A stretch of 64,000 bases of DNA from Mumia xiangluensis. Its GTDB lineage: Bacteria; Actinomycetota; Actinomycetes; Propionibacteriales; Nocardioidaceae. Position 1 is the first letter of the stretch; each line of letters opens with the position of its first letter. The notes under the pieces are model-generated. The model saw nothing but the letters and a program-made list of their open reading frames with translations. It was not told where the DNA came from and made no database searches. The stretch spans positions 1,240,001-1,304,000 of the forward strand of contig NZ_WJYO01000001.1 of NCBI RefSeq assembly GCF_010994095.1, given 5' to 3'. The translations under genes and the position numbers were made by a program. Below are positions 46,216 to 54,619 of this stretch, in pieces.

Positions 46216-46456
46216 TCTCGCTCACCCAGCTCGCGTCATCCCACCGAGTCAGGACGATCGGCAGCGTGACCGTGGCGCCGTCGGCGTGACCGCCGAGCGT
46301 CGGGAGCGTTGGCGCGGCGAACACAGCCGTCTCTAAGATGTCGCGGCAGTGCCGACGACAGAGTCGCTGCGATACGCCGGCAAGGTCGACGATCTGCACG
46401 AGCGGTGCCCGGAAGCAACCTTCGCGGTCACAGACCGGCGGCGGCGTGCGGGGCAT
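46208..46456 (-). CDS. Small Cys-rich hypothetical protein between int and the AlpA-like gene
   Basis: This 82-residue protein (MPRTPPPVCDREGCFRAPLVQ...) has four cysteines in the pattern C-x4-C, then LCRRHC (C-x3-C), which could hold a zinc ion. I recognise no family. The ATG at 46456 lies inside the end of the AlpA-like gene, giving a 29-bp overlap, and its stop overlaps the integrase start. Its place between the two genes suggests one operon and a role with integration or excision, which is an inference. Confidence 0.5.
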   Translation of the reverse strand: MPRTPPPVCDREGCFRAPLVQIVDLAGVSQRLCRRHCRDILETAVFAAPTLPTLGGHADGATVTLPIVLTRWDDASWVSESA

Positions 46457-46646
46457 CGTCAGCGTCCAGGTGAACGGGGGCGGCGTTGTCGTCGATGAAC
46501 TTCTCGAGCGCCGCCAACGGGATGCGCCGAAGTGCTCCAATCTGGACGTAGCCGAGCTTGCCGGCGCTCATCAGCTCGTATAGCTTCGTGCGTCCGATGC
46601 CGAGCTGTTCGGCCGCTTCGACCGGCCGCAGCAGGAGTGAAGTCAT
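46428..46646 (-). CDS. AlpA/excisionase-family DNA-binding protein (HTH_17)
   Basis: This 72-residue protein begins MTSLLLRPVEAAEQLGIGRTKLYELMSAGKLGYVQIGALRRIPLAALEKFIDD, the MerR-like winged helix of the excisionase family (DNA-binding helix IGRTKLYELMSAG, wing VQIGALRRIP). Such proteins steer tyrosine recombinases toward excision or regulate the element. GGAGG lies 5 nt before the ATG. It is upstream of the integrase on the same strand. Confidence 0.88.
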   Translation of the reverse strand: MTSLLLRPVEAAEQLGIGRTKLYELMSAGKLGYVQIGALRRIPLAALEKFIDDNAAPVHLDADDAPHAAAGL

Positions 46647-46844
46647 GACGTCCTCCGTCCGTCGAGGTTCACTCCAGGATCGAATGCCAGGCGTGTTCTT
46701 CGGAAGACGACTCTTGTTGACGGGGGTGGGCGCAACGCCTGTTCACGAGCCGCCGGTCGGCCTCTAGCCCCAAGGCCGGTCGCAGGGCGAGTCGATTGCG
46801 GCGGTTAGACGATGACGGTGGGCGCGTCATGGCGGTACGAACGA

Positions 46845-47213
46845 TCACGCGTCGCGATCGAGCGCCTTCAGCAATGCCGTCGCATCCGCCCAGATCTGCG
46901 ACCTCAACTCCTCGAGCAGATCATTGTCCCGACTCTCGGTCGCCCTGCCACCCTGGGCGTCGGGTGGATGCAGGTACACGTCGTTGAAACTGCCCATCCC
47001 GCCGTATGCCTGCAGCAGGCGGGTCAGACCATGCGCGTCATGGGCCTCGATCTCGCGGCGAACACTGTCCATCCAATCCGACCAGTGACGCTCGCCGTAC
47101 CTCATGAGCAGCTTGCAGGTGGACTTCAGGTCGACCATGAGCCGGTCGTACCGCTCGTCTGCCTCGCGCTCCTGCACATCCCGACCGTAGTGGGTGCGGC
47201 AGCTCATCGGCAC
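46845..47213 (-). CDS. Hypothetical cytosolic protein (possibly DUF6966-like)
   Basis: This protein of up to 122 residues contains LKSTCKLLMRYGERHWSDWMDSVRREIEAHDAHGLTRLLQAYGGMGSFNDVYLHP and ends with LLEELRSQIWADATALLKAL. The GGMGSFND motif reminds me of the DUF6966 family of small proteins of unknown function, but I cannot verify this. The start is uncertain: a GTG at 47213, an ATG at 47207 or an ATG at 47138 are possible. It is followed at a distance by the AlpA-like gene on the same strand. Confidence 0.6.
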   Translation of the reverse strand: MPMSCRTHYGRDVQEREADERYDRLMVDLKSTCKLLMRYGERHWSDWMDSVRREIEAHDAHGLTRLLQAYGGMGSFNDVYLHPPDAQGGRATESRDNDLLEELRSQIWADATALLKALDRDA

Positions 47214-47246
47214 GAGCGCGCGGACCGCGGCAGGGGAGTGCGTTCG

Positions 47247-47579
47247 TCAGACGACGGGATCGACGAATTCAACGTGGAAGTACCCCACCTCGCGGCGGCC
47301 CTCGGTGAGAACGATGACGTCACCATCTGTCACCCGGTGCGGCGGCACGTTGTCCGCGACCAGCCATGCTGCGTCGGCGGGCGAGCGCCAAGCCTTCCGG
47401 TCCTGCACCCTAAGGACGATGGACGCCAATCCGGTGGTTGCGTTTGCCGGAGGCACGAATCCCGTAGCCGCATAGTCCTGGTCAGGAGGTGTCGGCGGTG
47501 GCCCCGTGTCGCGGCCGCCCTGCTCGCGGGTAAGCCACACCACATTCCCGTGGAAGGGCAACGGGCTGTCGATGCGCAC
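47247..47579 (-). CDS. Hypothetical protein resembling an EF-Tu C-terminal beta-barrel
   Basis: This 110-residue protein begins MRIDSPLPFHGNVVWLTREQGGRDTGPPPTPPDQDYAATGFVPP and ends LTEGRREVGYFHVEFVDPVV. The order (T-x-E-x-GGR-x-x-P, a Y-A-x-x-G-F strand, then a GD-x-I-x-L-x-EGRREVG strand) resembles stand-alone copies of EF-Tu domain 3 that are sometimes found in actinobacterial accessory regions. This is pattern recognition, not proof. The start is a GTG. It lies 33 bp upstream of the preceding small gene and may share its transcript. Confidence 0.5.
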   Translation of the reverse strand: MRIDSPLPFHGNVVWLTREQGGRDTGPPPTPPDQDYAATGFVPPANATTGLASIVLRVQDRKAWRSPADAAWLVADNVPPHRVTDGDVIVLTEGRREVGYFHVEFVDPVV

Positions 47580-47759
47580 GTAGGCGACTCTGCCCTAATG
47601 CGAGTCCCCGTCGCGCGCTCATCGGCAGATCATGCGTCTCCGCGCGCATGGACCGCGATGGTTCGAGGTGGCGCTTCGCGGCGGTTAGACACACTCATTT
47701 GCGCCACGGATCGCGGGATCACCGGGCGTCACCTGGCCGGTCGCAGTGTTCTGCCCCGC

Positions 47760-47993
47760 GTGACCGCGCGCCGATTTGCTCGGACGCCCACTTGGGCGCT
47801 CATCATCACCGAAGCCGCTATGGGTCTGGCCCTGATCATCTTCGCGGCGTTGGATGCAGCCGACATTGATGGGGCCAGCGACGGACTGCTCGCCGTCGGA
47901 ATGGGAACGGTAGGCGGGCTTGCAGTCGGTCTGGCGGCTGGCATGAGCAGACACCTGTTGTCGACACGTGCTGGCGTCGACAAGACCGCCTGA
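47760..47993 (+). CDS. Small two-helix membrane protein
   Basis: This 77-residue protein has two predicted membrane helices (WALIITEAAMGLALIIFAAL and GLLAVGMGTVGGLAVGLAAGM) joined by a short acidic loop, and ends with a polar tail (STRAGVDKTA). The frame is open well upstream, but that part is antisense to other genes and not membrane-like. The GTG at 47760 is the nearest sensible start; there is no clear ribosome binding site. No family recognised. Confidence 0.45.
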   Translation: MTARRFARTPTWALIITEAAMGLALIIFAALDAADIDGASDGLLAVGMGTVGGLAVGLAAGMSRHLLSTRAGVDKTA

Positions 47994-48183
47994 CAACCGC
48001 TCAGCGGACTGAGCGTGCGTTTCGATGTTCACCGATACTCGGCGTAAAGACGCACTGTATTGGCATCGGCGTGCGCTCTGGTGCTCGCGCCGAGTTGTCG
48101 GTTGCAGAGCTTCGGACTGATGAGGGTGACATGTCCGGGGTGTTGTCTATCTGGGACGTCCGACCGAAGGTTGGTACCCACGC

Positions 48184-48213
48184 TTACTGGGTGGTGTGAA
48201 ACAGGGTTACGAT
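48184..48213 (+). promoter_or_regulatory. Possible promoter of the large secreted-protein gene
   Basis: TTACTG (48184-48189), 18 bp, TACGAT (48208-48213) fits a sigma-A-type promoter. It gives a leader of about 22 nt that contains GGAG 6 nt before the ATG at 48242. Confidence 0.4.
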
Positions 48214-48241
48214 CTGCCGACTCACTTCCCCGGAGACTCCC

Positions 48242-51200
48242 ATGACGCGCACGCTCATCGCCAGGCTGTTGCTCGGCGTCCTTCTCGTCCTCGCCCCAGT
48301 CGGCCTCGCCTCGCCGCCCGCACAGGCGGCAGCACCGACGGGTGCCCTCGCGGGCACCGTCGTCTCACCGGCGGGTCCCCTCACGGATACCGTCTGGGTG
48401 TCGATCTACGCGTGGGAAGAGGAGACCTCGACCTGGCGCCACGACGGCCTGTACCGGTCCACCAATCCGACGTTCACGGTCTCCGGCCTTGCGCCGGGGT
48501 CGTACAAGATCCGCGTGGGTCCGACCGCTGAGCGGACCGGCCTGTTGTCGACGTTCCATCCGAACGCGCTCACCGTTGAGGACGGCGAGACAGTCGACGT
48601 CGTCGCCGGAGAGACGACGCAGCTGGGCACCACGACGTTACGGGTCGGGGGGACGATCTCCGGGACAGTCACGCTGCCCGACGGCGTCAGCGCAGACGCA
48701 CGGGTGTTCGCCTCCGCGTCGCGGCGAAACGCCGACGGCGAGACCGAGCCGGCGGGATCCGCCGAGATTGACAGGTCGACCGGTCGCTACACGATTGTCG
48801 GCCTCACCGACGGCCACTACATCGTCCAGTTCGGGTCGAACGAGTACCCAATCAGTCACCAGTACTACGACCGCGTCTACACCAAGGAAATGGCAAGGCC
48901 CATCGCCGTGACCGACGCCGAGGCCGTGGACGGGATCGACGGGGCGCTCGTCTTCTACACCTCGATCAGCGGCACAGTGACCGACCACTACGGCGACCCC
49001 GCAGCAGCCAACGTTGTTCTCTACCGTTGGGAGCCATCGCTCGAGCGATGGCGCATCCACTCACGAGTCAAGTCGAAATCCGACACCGGACGGTACAGCC
49101 TGAGCACGCAATGGGTCCAGGAGGGCGAGTACCGGATCGGGTTCGAACCCGCCGACACCACCCTTGCCGGGGAGTTCAACGGGGACGCCGCAACGTTCGG
49201 TGAAGCGAACCCGATCGTCGTCGCGGGCCCCGAACGCATCACAGGGATCGACGCCAGGCTCGAGCCCGGGCTCCAGGTCGCAGGGACAGTGCGCGGCCCA
49301 GACGGTGCGCCCGCCCGCGCCTCGGTGCGCGCACTCGTGCTGGATCCGACCACCGCCACCTGGAAGCCAGACAGGACCTCGGAGACCAGTGCGGTCGACG
49401 GTCGCTACCGCGTCCGCGGACTGCGCCGCGGCCAGTACAAGGTTGAGTTCGTCCCGCAAGACGAGGGCCTTCGAACGGAGTACCTCGACGACAGGTTCTC
49501 CGTTGCCGACGCCGACGAGCTCGATCTTGAGGCGTCGCTGTCGGACGTCGACGCCGACCTCGACGTCGACCGGACTGAGGGCACGATCCGTGGAACCGTC
49601 ACCGGAAGCGTCGGGCGCGAATTCGTCGGGGTCGTGAAGGCGTTCGCACCGACCGACGAGGCATCGTCCCCGTCGGCGACGACGCGCCTCACCCGCGACG
49701 GCACCTACGCCCTGCGGGGCCTCGCGCCCGGCACCTACCGGGTCCAGTTCGACGCCGACCCGTCGTCCGGACTGGTCGACGAGTTCTACGACGACGTCTC
49801 GACATTGGTGGCCGCAGCACCGGTCGACGTCGCCGCCGACCAAGACACGGGTGCCGTCGACGGTGTGCTCGCCGCAGATACGACGAGCGGCGTGCGCGGC
49901 ACGATCACCAGCACGGGCGGCTTCCCGGTATCCGCCGGCGTGATCGCCTACCTACGGACAAGCTCGTACTCGCAACAGGCAGTCGGTTCGGCGAGAACCG
50001 ATCCGGCGACAGGTGAGTACGTCCTGTGGGGGCTGCCTGCGGGAACCTACGAGTTCGACGTCCACCCCGACGACCAGCGACTATACGGCCGCTCGTACGG
50101 CGCCCCCCACGAGTCCTCCGACGGAGTCGAGGTCGAGCTCGCTGCCGAGTCGCAGCTGACCGGGATCGATGTCACCGTCGACTGCGGTGGCGGCCGACCG
50201 TGCGTCGGCACGCCAGAGCTGTCGGGAACCACCCGCGTCGGCGAGACGCTCTCGGTCGATCCTGGATCGTGGCTGCCGTCGACCACACAGCTCCGGTACA
50301 CCTGGTCGTACGGAACGGGCTCGCCCCTTCCGGGTGCGTCCGGCCCTTCGTACACGCTGCGTCCGCAGGACGTCGGAAAGCGGATCTGGGTCCGCGTCAC
50401 CGGGACGTACGACGGCAAGGAAGCCTCGACCAACGCCATCACACGAACGACTATCGAGGCCGCAACCCTGCCCGCCGGCCACGTCAACCTCACCGGAGAC
50501 ACGATCGTCGGCGGAACGCTCAAGGCCGTGCCGACCGGCTGGTCACCGGACGACGTCACCTTCAGCTACGTCTGGTCTCGCGACGGCGTGACCGTCGACG
50601 GGGTCGGCGGGGCGACGTACCCGCTGAAGGCGGCAGACTTCGGTGCGACGATCTCGGTGCAGGTACACGCGGTCGCGCTCGGCTATGTCGCCCGGTCCGC
50701 GACGTCGCCGGCGTCGGCGCCCGTGCGGGCCGGCGTCGTGCGCGCCGGGACGGTGGCAATGACGGGGAAGGCTCGGTACGGCGAGGTGCTCGCCGCACGC
50801 ACCGGTGCCGGGTGGACGACAGGGACCACTGTCACCTACCAGTGGCTTCGCGATGGCGCGCCGATTCCCGGCGCGACGCGTGCGGCGTACCGTCTGGGTG
50901 CTGCAGACGTCGGACGACACGTCGCCGTCCGTGCAACAGGGGTGATGGCCGGGCATCGTGGCGCGAGCGCGACATCGGCTTCGACCGTAAAGGTCATCTC
51001 GGCGTCGACCCTCGCTGCCCGTGCTGTCGGGGCGAAGCGCCGCGTCATCATCTCCGTCCGTGTGCGCGCGGCAGGCACCGTGGCCACGGGCACGGTACGC
51101 GTACGCATCGATGGTCGGCAGAAGGTCGTGCGGTTGACGAATGGTGCCGCGACGGTGAGGTTTCGGCAGGTTCGGCCCGGCCGGCGGACGGTGCGGATCG

Positions 51201-51262
51201 TCTACGCCGGTGACGGCGTCGCCACACCAGCTACCGCCAAGCGGAGGGTGCGGATCCGGTGA
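48242..51262 (+). CDS. Large secreted protein with carboxypeptidase-regulatory-like and Ig-like repeats
   Basis: This 1006-residue protein has a signal peptide (about residues 1-30, cleavage after AQA). Six or so carboxypeptidase-regulatory-like/Cna-B-type repeats run to about residue 640; each has a G-x-I-x-GTVT start and an L-x-PG-x-Y-x-V/I-x-F end, for example LAPGSYKIRV, LRRGQYKVEF and LAPGTYRVQF. Three Ig-like repeats of the YTWSYG/YVWSRDG/YQWLRDG type (about 655-930) and a final Ig-like domain (GTVRVRIDGRQK to IVYAGDG) follow. There is no LPXTG anchor or enzyme domain. It probably acts at the cell surface, perhaps in adhesion; that is an inference. Such proteins are common as island cargo. 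Confidence 0.82.
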   Translation: MTRTLIARLLLGVLLVLAPVGLASPPAQAAAPTGALAGTVVSPAGPLTDTVWVSIYAWEEETSTWRHDGLYRSTNPTFTVSGLAPGSYKIRVGPTAERTGLLSTFHPNALTVEDGETVDVVAGETTQLGTTTLRVGGTISGTVTLPDGVSADARVFASASRRNADGETEPAGSAEIDRSTGRYTIVGLTDGHYIVQFGSNEYPISHQYYDRVYTKEMARPIAVTDAEAVDGIDGALVFYTSISGTVTDHYGDPAAANVVLYRWEPSLERWRIHSRVKSKSDTGRYSLSTQWVQEGEYRIGFEPADTTLAGEFNGDAATFGEANPIVVAGPERITGIDARLEPGLQVAGTVRGPDGAPARASVRALVLDPTTATWKPDRTSETSAVDGRYRVRGLRRGQYKVEFVPQDEGLRTEYLDDRFSVADADELDLEASLSDVDADLDVDRTEGTIRGTVTGSVGREFVGVVKAFAPTDEASSPSATTRLTRDGTYALRGLAPGTYRVQFDADPSSGLVDEFYDDVSTLVAAAPVDVAADQDTGAVDGVLAADTTSGVRGTITSTGGFPVSAGVIAYLRTSSYSQQAVGSARTDPATGEYVLWGLPAGTYEFDVHPDDQRLYGRSYGAPHESSDGVEVELAAESQLTGIDVTVDCGGGRPCVGTPELSGTTRVGETLSVDPGSWLPSTTQLRYTWSYGTGSPLPGASGPSYTLRPQDVGKRIWVRVTGTYDGKEASTNAITRTTIEAATLPAGHVNLTGDTIVGGTLKAVPTGWSPDDVTFSYVWSRDGVTVDGVGGATYPLKAADFGATISVQVHAVALGYVARSATSPASAPVRAGVVRAGTVAMTGKARYGEVLAARTGAGWTTGTTVTYQWLRDGAPIPGATRAAYRLGAADVGRHVAVRATGVMAGHRGASATSASTVKVISASTLAARAVGAKRRVIISVRVRAAGTVATGTVRVRIDGRQKVVRLTNGAATVRFRQVRPGRRTVRIVYAGDGVATPATAKRRVRIR

Positions 51263-51703
51263 CGACCGAGCTGCTCCCGACGCGGGTGGCCGCTGGAGGG
51301 ACGCCAACGGTGGACGACGAGGCGCAGCGTGTCGAGCGTCGTCTTGCGGACGACTCCCACCGACCGAGTGCCCCGACCGTTTGACGCAACTCCGCTACTG
51401 GCACCGCTTGGACGTGCCACATCCTGGCCTTGTGACAGCCCGCCGGTTGAGCACGATGTGCGTTCCCGAACAGCTGCTTCAGCGTTCCCGATCGATCCGG
51501 CCCCGCCGGAACTAAAGGTCCGTGTCGGCGACGCTCGGCCCACACGCGCGCTGGCGGTGGATCCCCGGATCCACGGCCGGGAACGACGTGCGGGCGCTGT
51601 CGGTCGCCCCGCCGCGTCATATGCGGCGGTTGAGGTAGGCAAGCCACAGGCCTTACGTGGCGATAGGCGTCGGGGTTGGTCCGTGGAATGAAATCCTCGT
51701 CCT
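51263..51703. other. 441-bp stretch without a supported gene
   Basis: Open frames exist on both strands but none has a plausible start, coding pattern or recognisable product. No hairpin terminator or repeat stands out. It may be worn DNA of the island. Confidence 0.4.
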
Positions 51704-51913
51704 ATGGACGAGGATCCGCCGGAAGCGCCTGAGATCGACGACGACACCGTGCGCGGCCTGGTCGACTGGCTTGAGGCTACGGCGCGCTGGTTGTCGGAGG
51801 AACATGTCGTAGCTCAGACCTACGGCCACGAGATTTCGGGCGAATCGCTCGAGAATCTGCGTCTGTACGAAGACGCTGCATTGTTGTTTCGCGAGACGTA
51901 CGACCTGCCCTGA
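51704..51913 (+). CDS. Small acidic hypothetical protein
   Basis: This 69-residue protein begins MDEDPPEAPEIDDDTVRGLVDWLEATARWLSEEHVVAQTYGHEISGESLENLRLYEDAALLFRETYDLP. It is strongly acidic and predicted to be helical. No family recognised. There is no clear ribosome binding site; the regular amphipathic pattern is the main reason to accept it. It lies 120 bp before the next unknown gene and could form a unit with it. Confidence 0.45.
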   Translation: MDEDPPEAPEIDDDTVRGLVDWLEATARWLSEEHVVAQTYGHEISGESLENLRLYEDAALLFRETYDLP

Positions 51914-52033
51914 CCAACCACGTTCGTCTGCTGCCGAATCGGGCAGACGCGGCGCATTGACGCAAGCCGCGATAGCGGGGCCTCTCGTTGCACCACCGCG
52001 CGGACGCCACATTCGCTGGTGCATGATCTGCCC

Positions 52034-52828
52034 ATGGCGGTGCTCAACTATGTCTGGTTCTGGCCAAACGGTGGTCCGGTCGGGCGGCCTTGGGGCGACG
52101 GCGGGGACGTAACGGAAGACGCGTTCGCGCGCACGTCGCGTCGAGTCACCGAGCGATACAGCGAAGCGCTGGGCAGCTTCGACATCCAGGCTCGGCGTTC
52201 GGCAGTTCAGATGTTCGTCAGTCCCGCGGACACGGCCTCGTCCGTTGTCGTCGATGTCCACCTCACCCCTGTTGGTGACGAGACCGTGCGCGCGCACGTC
52301 CCGACGCAGGTCGCCACGTTCTCCTCGCAGGATCGGGCGCGTGTCGTGCTGGAGGTCGTCGATGCGTCCATGCGCGCTATCGGCGCCGCACGTGGGTGGC
52401 CCCTGCAGGCCCTGGAGCAGGCAAAGCAACACGTCCTGGACCACCACATGGGCTTCGAGATGACCGGTGCATGGAAGATGGACCGGGCTCGGCGACTACG
52501 AGCTCGTCCTGTCGCTCGAGTCGCCGATGATGGGTGGAGCGAACTCTGTTTCGAGGTCGCGCCCGCACGCGCGGAGGGTTCGCTGGGATTCACGCAGGCG
52601 CTGAAGTCTCCGTCGAACTCACTTCCCAAATTCAAGCGCGGCGCAGCGACCGAGTTCCGGTGGGCAAGCGAATCGACTATCGAGCGCCCCGATGACTGGC
52701 AGCCGCGCTACGGGAAGGCGTGGGGACCGGTCGAGGTATTCGAGACCAGCAACCTGCACGCGTGGCCGATCAAACTCGACCCCGTTCCGGCCCACTCGCC
52801 CCTGCCGGTCGAGCTGCGGTCGCGTTAG
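52034..52828 (+). CDS. Hypothetical protein
   Basis: This 264-residue protein begins MAVLNYVWFWPNGGPVGRPWGDGGDVTEDAFARTSRRVTERY. A region of alternating strands follows (AVQMFVSPADTASSVVVDVHLTPVG), then a helix RARVVLEVVDASMRAIGAARGW. It ends with a section containing FRWASESTIERPDDWQPRYGKAWGPVEVFETS. I do not recognise the family. The ATG at 52034 lies 6 nt after CATGAT, a leaderless layout; an in-frame GTG at 52019 overlaps that region. No signal peptide or membrane helix. A GC-rich hairpin (52830-52852) follows. Confidence 0.55.
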   Translation: MAVLNYVWFWPNGGPVGRPWGDGGDVTEDAFARTSRRVTERYSEALGSFDIQARRSAVQMFVSPADTASSVVVDVHLTPVGDETVRAHVPTQVATFSSQDRARVVLEVVDASMRAIGAARGWPLQALEQAKQHVLDHHMGFEMTGAWKMDRARRLRARPVARVADDGWSELCFEVAPARAEGSLGFTQALKSPSNSLPKFKRGAATEFRWASESTIERPDDWQPRYGKAWGPVEVFETSNLHAWPIKLDPVPAHSPLPVELRSR

Positions 52829-52829
52829 T

Positions 52830-52852
52830 CCGCCGGCGAGCGGCTTCGGCGG
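52830..52852 (+). terminator. Short GC hairpin after the hypothetical gene
   Basis: CCGCCG (52830-52835) pairs with CGGCGG (52847-52852) around an 11-nt loop. It starts 2 bp after the stop codon. It lacks a T-run, so it is only a possible terminator. Confidence 0.3.
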
Positions 52853-52940
52853 AGGCGCCCGGCAGGCGACGGAATGACGTACTCATTGCGGCAGATCCCG
52901 GGGTTCCGGCCGCACTCCGTCTAGCTGGGTCGTCACTGGT

Positions 52941-53222
52941 CTAGCGTTGTCCACGGCCCCAGTCTCCGAGCGTGCGGATCGCCTCACGGAGGTCGAGCCC
53001 GCGCTCGGTGAGCGAGTAGGCCCGGGTGTTGTGTCGCAGGGGTATGCGCGTCAGGACGCCGGCCGCTTCGAGCTCACGCAGGCGGGTGGCGAGAATGTTT
53101 GTCGGCACTCCTAATTCGCGTTGAAGGTCGCCGTACCGTTGCGGCCCGTCGAGCAGCCTTTCAACGATGAGCAGTGCCCACCGTGCGCCGACGATCTCCA
53201 GGGCCGCGGCGAGGTCGCTCAC
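52941..53222 (-). CDS. HxlR-family transcriptional regulator
   Basis: This 93-residue winged-helix protein contains ALEIVGARWALLIVERLLDGPQRYGDLQRELGVPTNILATRLRELEAAGVLTRIPLRHNTRAYSLTERGLDLREAIRTLGDWG, the complete HxlR pattern (W-x-L-I-x-x-LL-G-x-x-R-x-x-DL). It lacks the N-terminal sensing cysteine typical of redox-sensing members. It starts at a GTG overlapping the stop of the VOC gene (GTGA). It very likely binds the inverted repeat at 53632-53650 upstream of that gene and controls the two-gene operon. Confidence 0.9.
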   Translation of the reverse strand: MSDLAAALEIVGARWALLIVERLLDGPQRYGDLQRELGVPTNILATRLRELEAAGVLTRIPLRHNTRAYSLTERGLDLREAIRTLGDWGRGQR

Positions 53223-53623
53223 GCGGTCGGGTCGGTGTCCGGCTTCATCCAGAACGGCGAGTAGTGGTAGCCGTCGGGGTCGTCGAACTGGCGCTGGTAC
53301 ATGAAGGGGTAGTCGTCGGTCTCGCCGATCCGGCCGCCAGCAGCACCGGCGCGCTCGACGAGCTCGTCGACCGCCTCCCGGCTTCCGAGGTCGAACGAGA
53401 CGGTGACCTTCGAAGGGGTGCCAGGTCCGCCGATGAGCTCCTCGACGCCGCCGACACTGGCGTACATCTCGTGGCTGCCGAGCATGACGTACTGCTCGGG
53501 CGCGATCGCGAAGCACGACACATTGTGGTCGGACATCTCTGTGTTCAAGGTCCAGCCGAGGGCCGTGTAGAAGACGGTCGCGCGCTCGACGCTGTCGACT
53601 GGACAGGTGATGAAGAGGCTCAT
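53219..53623 (-). CDS. VOC-family (glyoxalase-like) protein
   Basis: This 134-residue protein begins MSLFITCPVDSVERATVFYTALGWTLNTEMSDHNVSCFAIAPEQYVMLGS. It has two beta-alpha-beta-beta-beta halves and ends DDPDGYHYSPFWMKPD, the vicinal-oxygen-chelate fold as in the PhnB/YaeR-like group. It could be a small-molecule binding, resistance or dioxygenase-type protein; the metal ligands are not all clear. It is in an operon with the HxlR regulator, the usual arrangement for a regulated detoxification gene. The ATG chosen is 7 nt after the minus-strand hexamer AAGTAT. Confidence 0.82.
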   Translation of the reverse strand: MSLFITCPVDSVERATVFYTALGWTLNTEMSDHNVSCFAIAPEQYVMLGSHEMYASVGGVEELIGGPGTPSKVTVSFDLGSREAVDELVERAGAAGGRIGETDDYPFMYQRQFDDPDGYHYSPFWMKPDTDPTA

Positions 53624-53631
53624 ATATGGGA

Positions 53632-53650
53632 TACTTGCAAAATACAAGTA
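53632..53650. promoter_or_regulatory. HxlR-type operator of the VOC-hxlR operon
   Basis: TACTTGCAAAATACAAGTA is an inverted repeat with arms TACTTG and CAAGTA, 7 bp apart. This is the TACTT...AAGTA form known for HxlR-family operators. It overlaps the minus-strand -10-like hexamer AAGTAT and sits 9 bp before the VOC start codon, so binding would repress the operon. Confidence 0.75.
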
Positions 53651-53874
53651 GGCCGTCAAGGCGCTTGCGCACGGGGCGGCACGTCCCGCGGTCGATGCGG
53701 GGACGATCCGTCTCGGCAGCGCAATGCTGCCACTCGGGTCGCGCCCCCGGACGAATGAGCTGCAGACCCTCGCTGGTGGGCGTTCCGGCGAGGGCCAGTC
53801 GGGGTCGGACGTGTCCGCAACGCGGCGCAAAGACGCACCCGTAAAGACTGCACAACCGCGGCGTTGGACCGCAT

Positions 53875-54441
53875 CTACGATCCGCTCGTTTCATGCGATT
53901 GAGTCAGAGTCGTGAGGCGATGCTCAGAGTCGTCGGCGGGCGTGCCCGCATCGAGCCCGTTCTCGTCCAGCGCGTTGAAGATATGAAGGCCCGGCCCAGT
54001 CGTCCCGAACCAGAGACCACCGGCAAGCCAAACGCGAGACGGCAGACCCGGCCGGTCCAGGCGCTCCGTCTGGAACAAGTGCTCGGTCACCGCCACTGCG
54101 TGAACGGACATGCCGACGTTGGACTCCAAAGCCGGGTGCGCTGCTCGACGCCACTCCAACAGCCACTCGACCCATGCACGCGGGCGAACCCTCGTGTCGA
54201 TGGAGTCCCACGTGACCGAGAGGTCATCGAACTTCTGCCAGCACACCTCAAGCTGCCCCCTGCCATCGAACGACAGCACGACCGGCAGGTCGGCGAACCA
54301 CTCGTCGTGCTCCAAGTTCCAGACCACCCACGCGTCCGTGATGGTCCTGCCGACAAGGTCCCGAAGCGCCGGGGACTGCTTTTGAACCTGCTCCGATGCC
54401 GGTAGCCAATCCGGCTGCCATCCCGACACATCGACGCTCAT
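53875..54441 (-). CDS. Hypothetical protein of the island
   Basis: This 188-residue protein begins MSVDVSGWQPDWLPASEQVQKQSPALRDLVGRTITDAWVVWNLEHDEWFADLPVVLSFDGRGQLEVCWQKFDDLSVTWDSIDTRVRP. The alternating strand pattern (DAWVVWNLE, PVVLSFDGRGQLEVCW, RVWLAGGLWFGTTGPGLHIFNALDENGL) looks like that of small immunity-type or SMI1-like proteins, but I cannot assign a family. No secretion signal. Leaderless layout: GACGAT, 6 nt, ATG on the minus strand. It is 251 bp upstream of the VOC gene. Confidence 0.55.
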   Translation of the reverse strand: MSVDVSGWQPDWLPASEQVQKQSPALRDLVGRTITDAWVVWNLEHDEWFADLPVVLSFDGRGQLEVCWQKFDDLSVTWDSIDTRVRPRAWVEWLLEWRRAAHPALESNVGMSVHAVAVTEHLFQTERLDRPGLPSRVWLAGGLWFGTTGPGLHIFNALDENGLDAGTPADDSEHRLTTLTQSHETSGS

Positions 54442-54619
54442 GCGCCCATCGTCTCAGCGCAGCGATGTGCGCACTATCCAGCTTCACTGGCGAGTCGACC
54501 GAACCCGTTATGAGCGCCTGGCCACAGTTTCACATTTGGCGCGCCTGAACGTCTGGGCAGAGTTGACGATAGGAACCACAGTCTGACGGGACTGCTGCAC
54601 GATCAGGTGACAGGTTGGG

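Noticed and set aside
51202-51747. 181-residue minus-strand frame in the gene-free stretch after the secreted protein
   Set aside because: Its composition is Arg/Ser-rich, it has no start signal, and it overlaps the end of a real gene.
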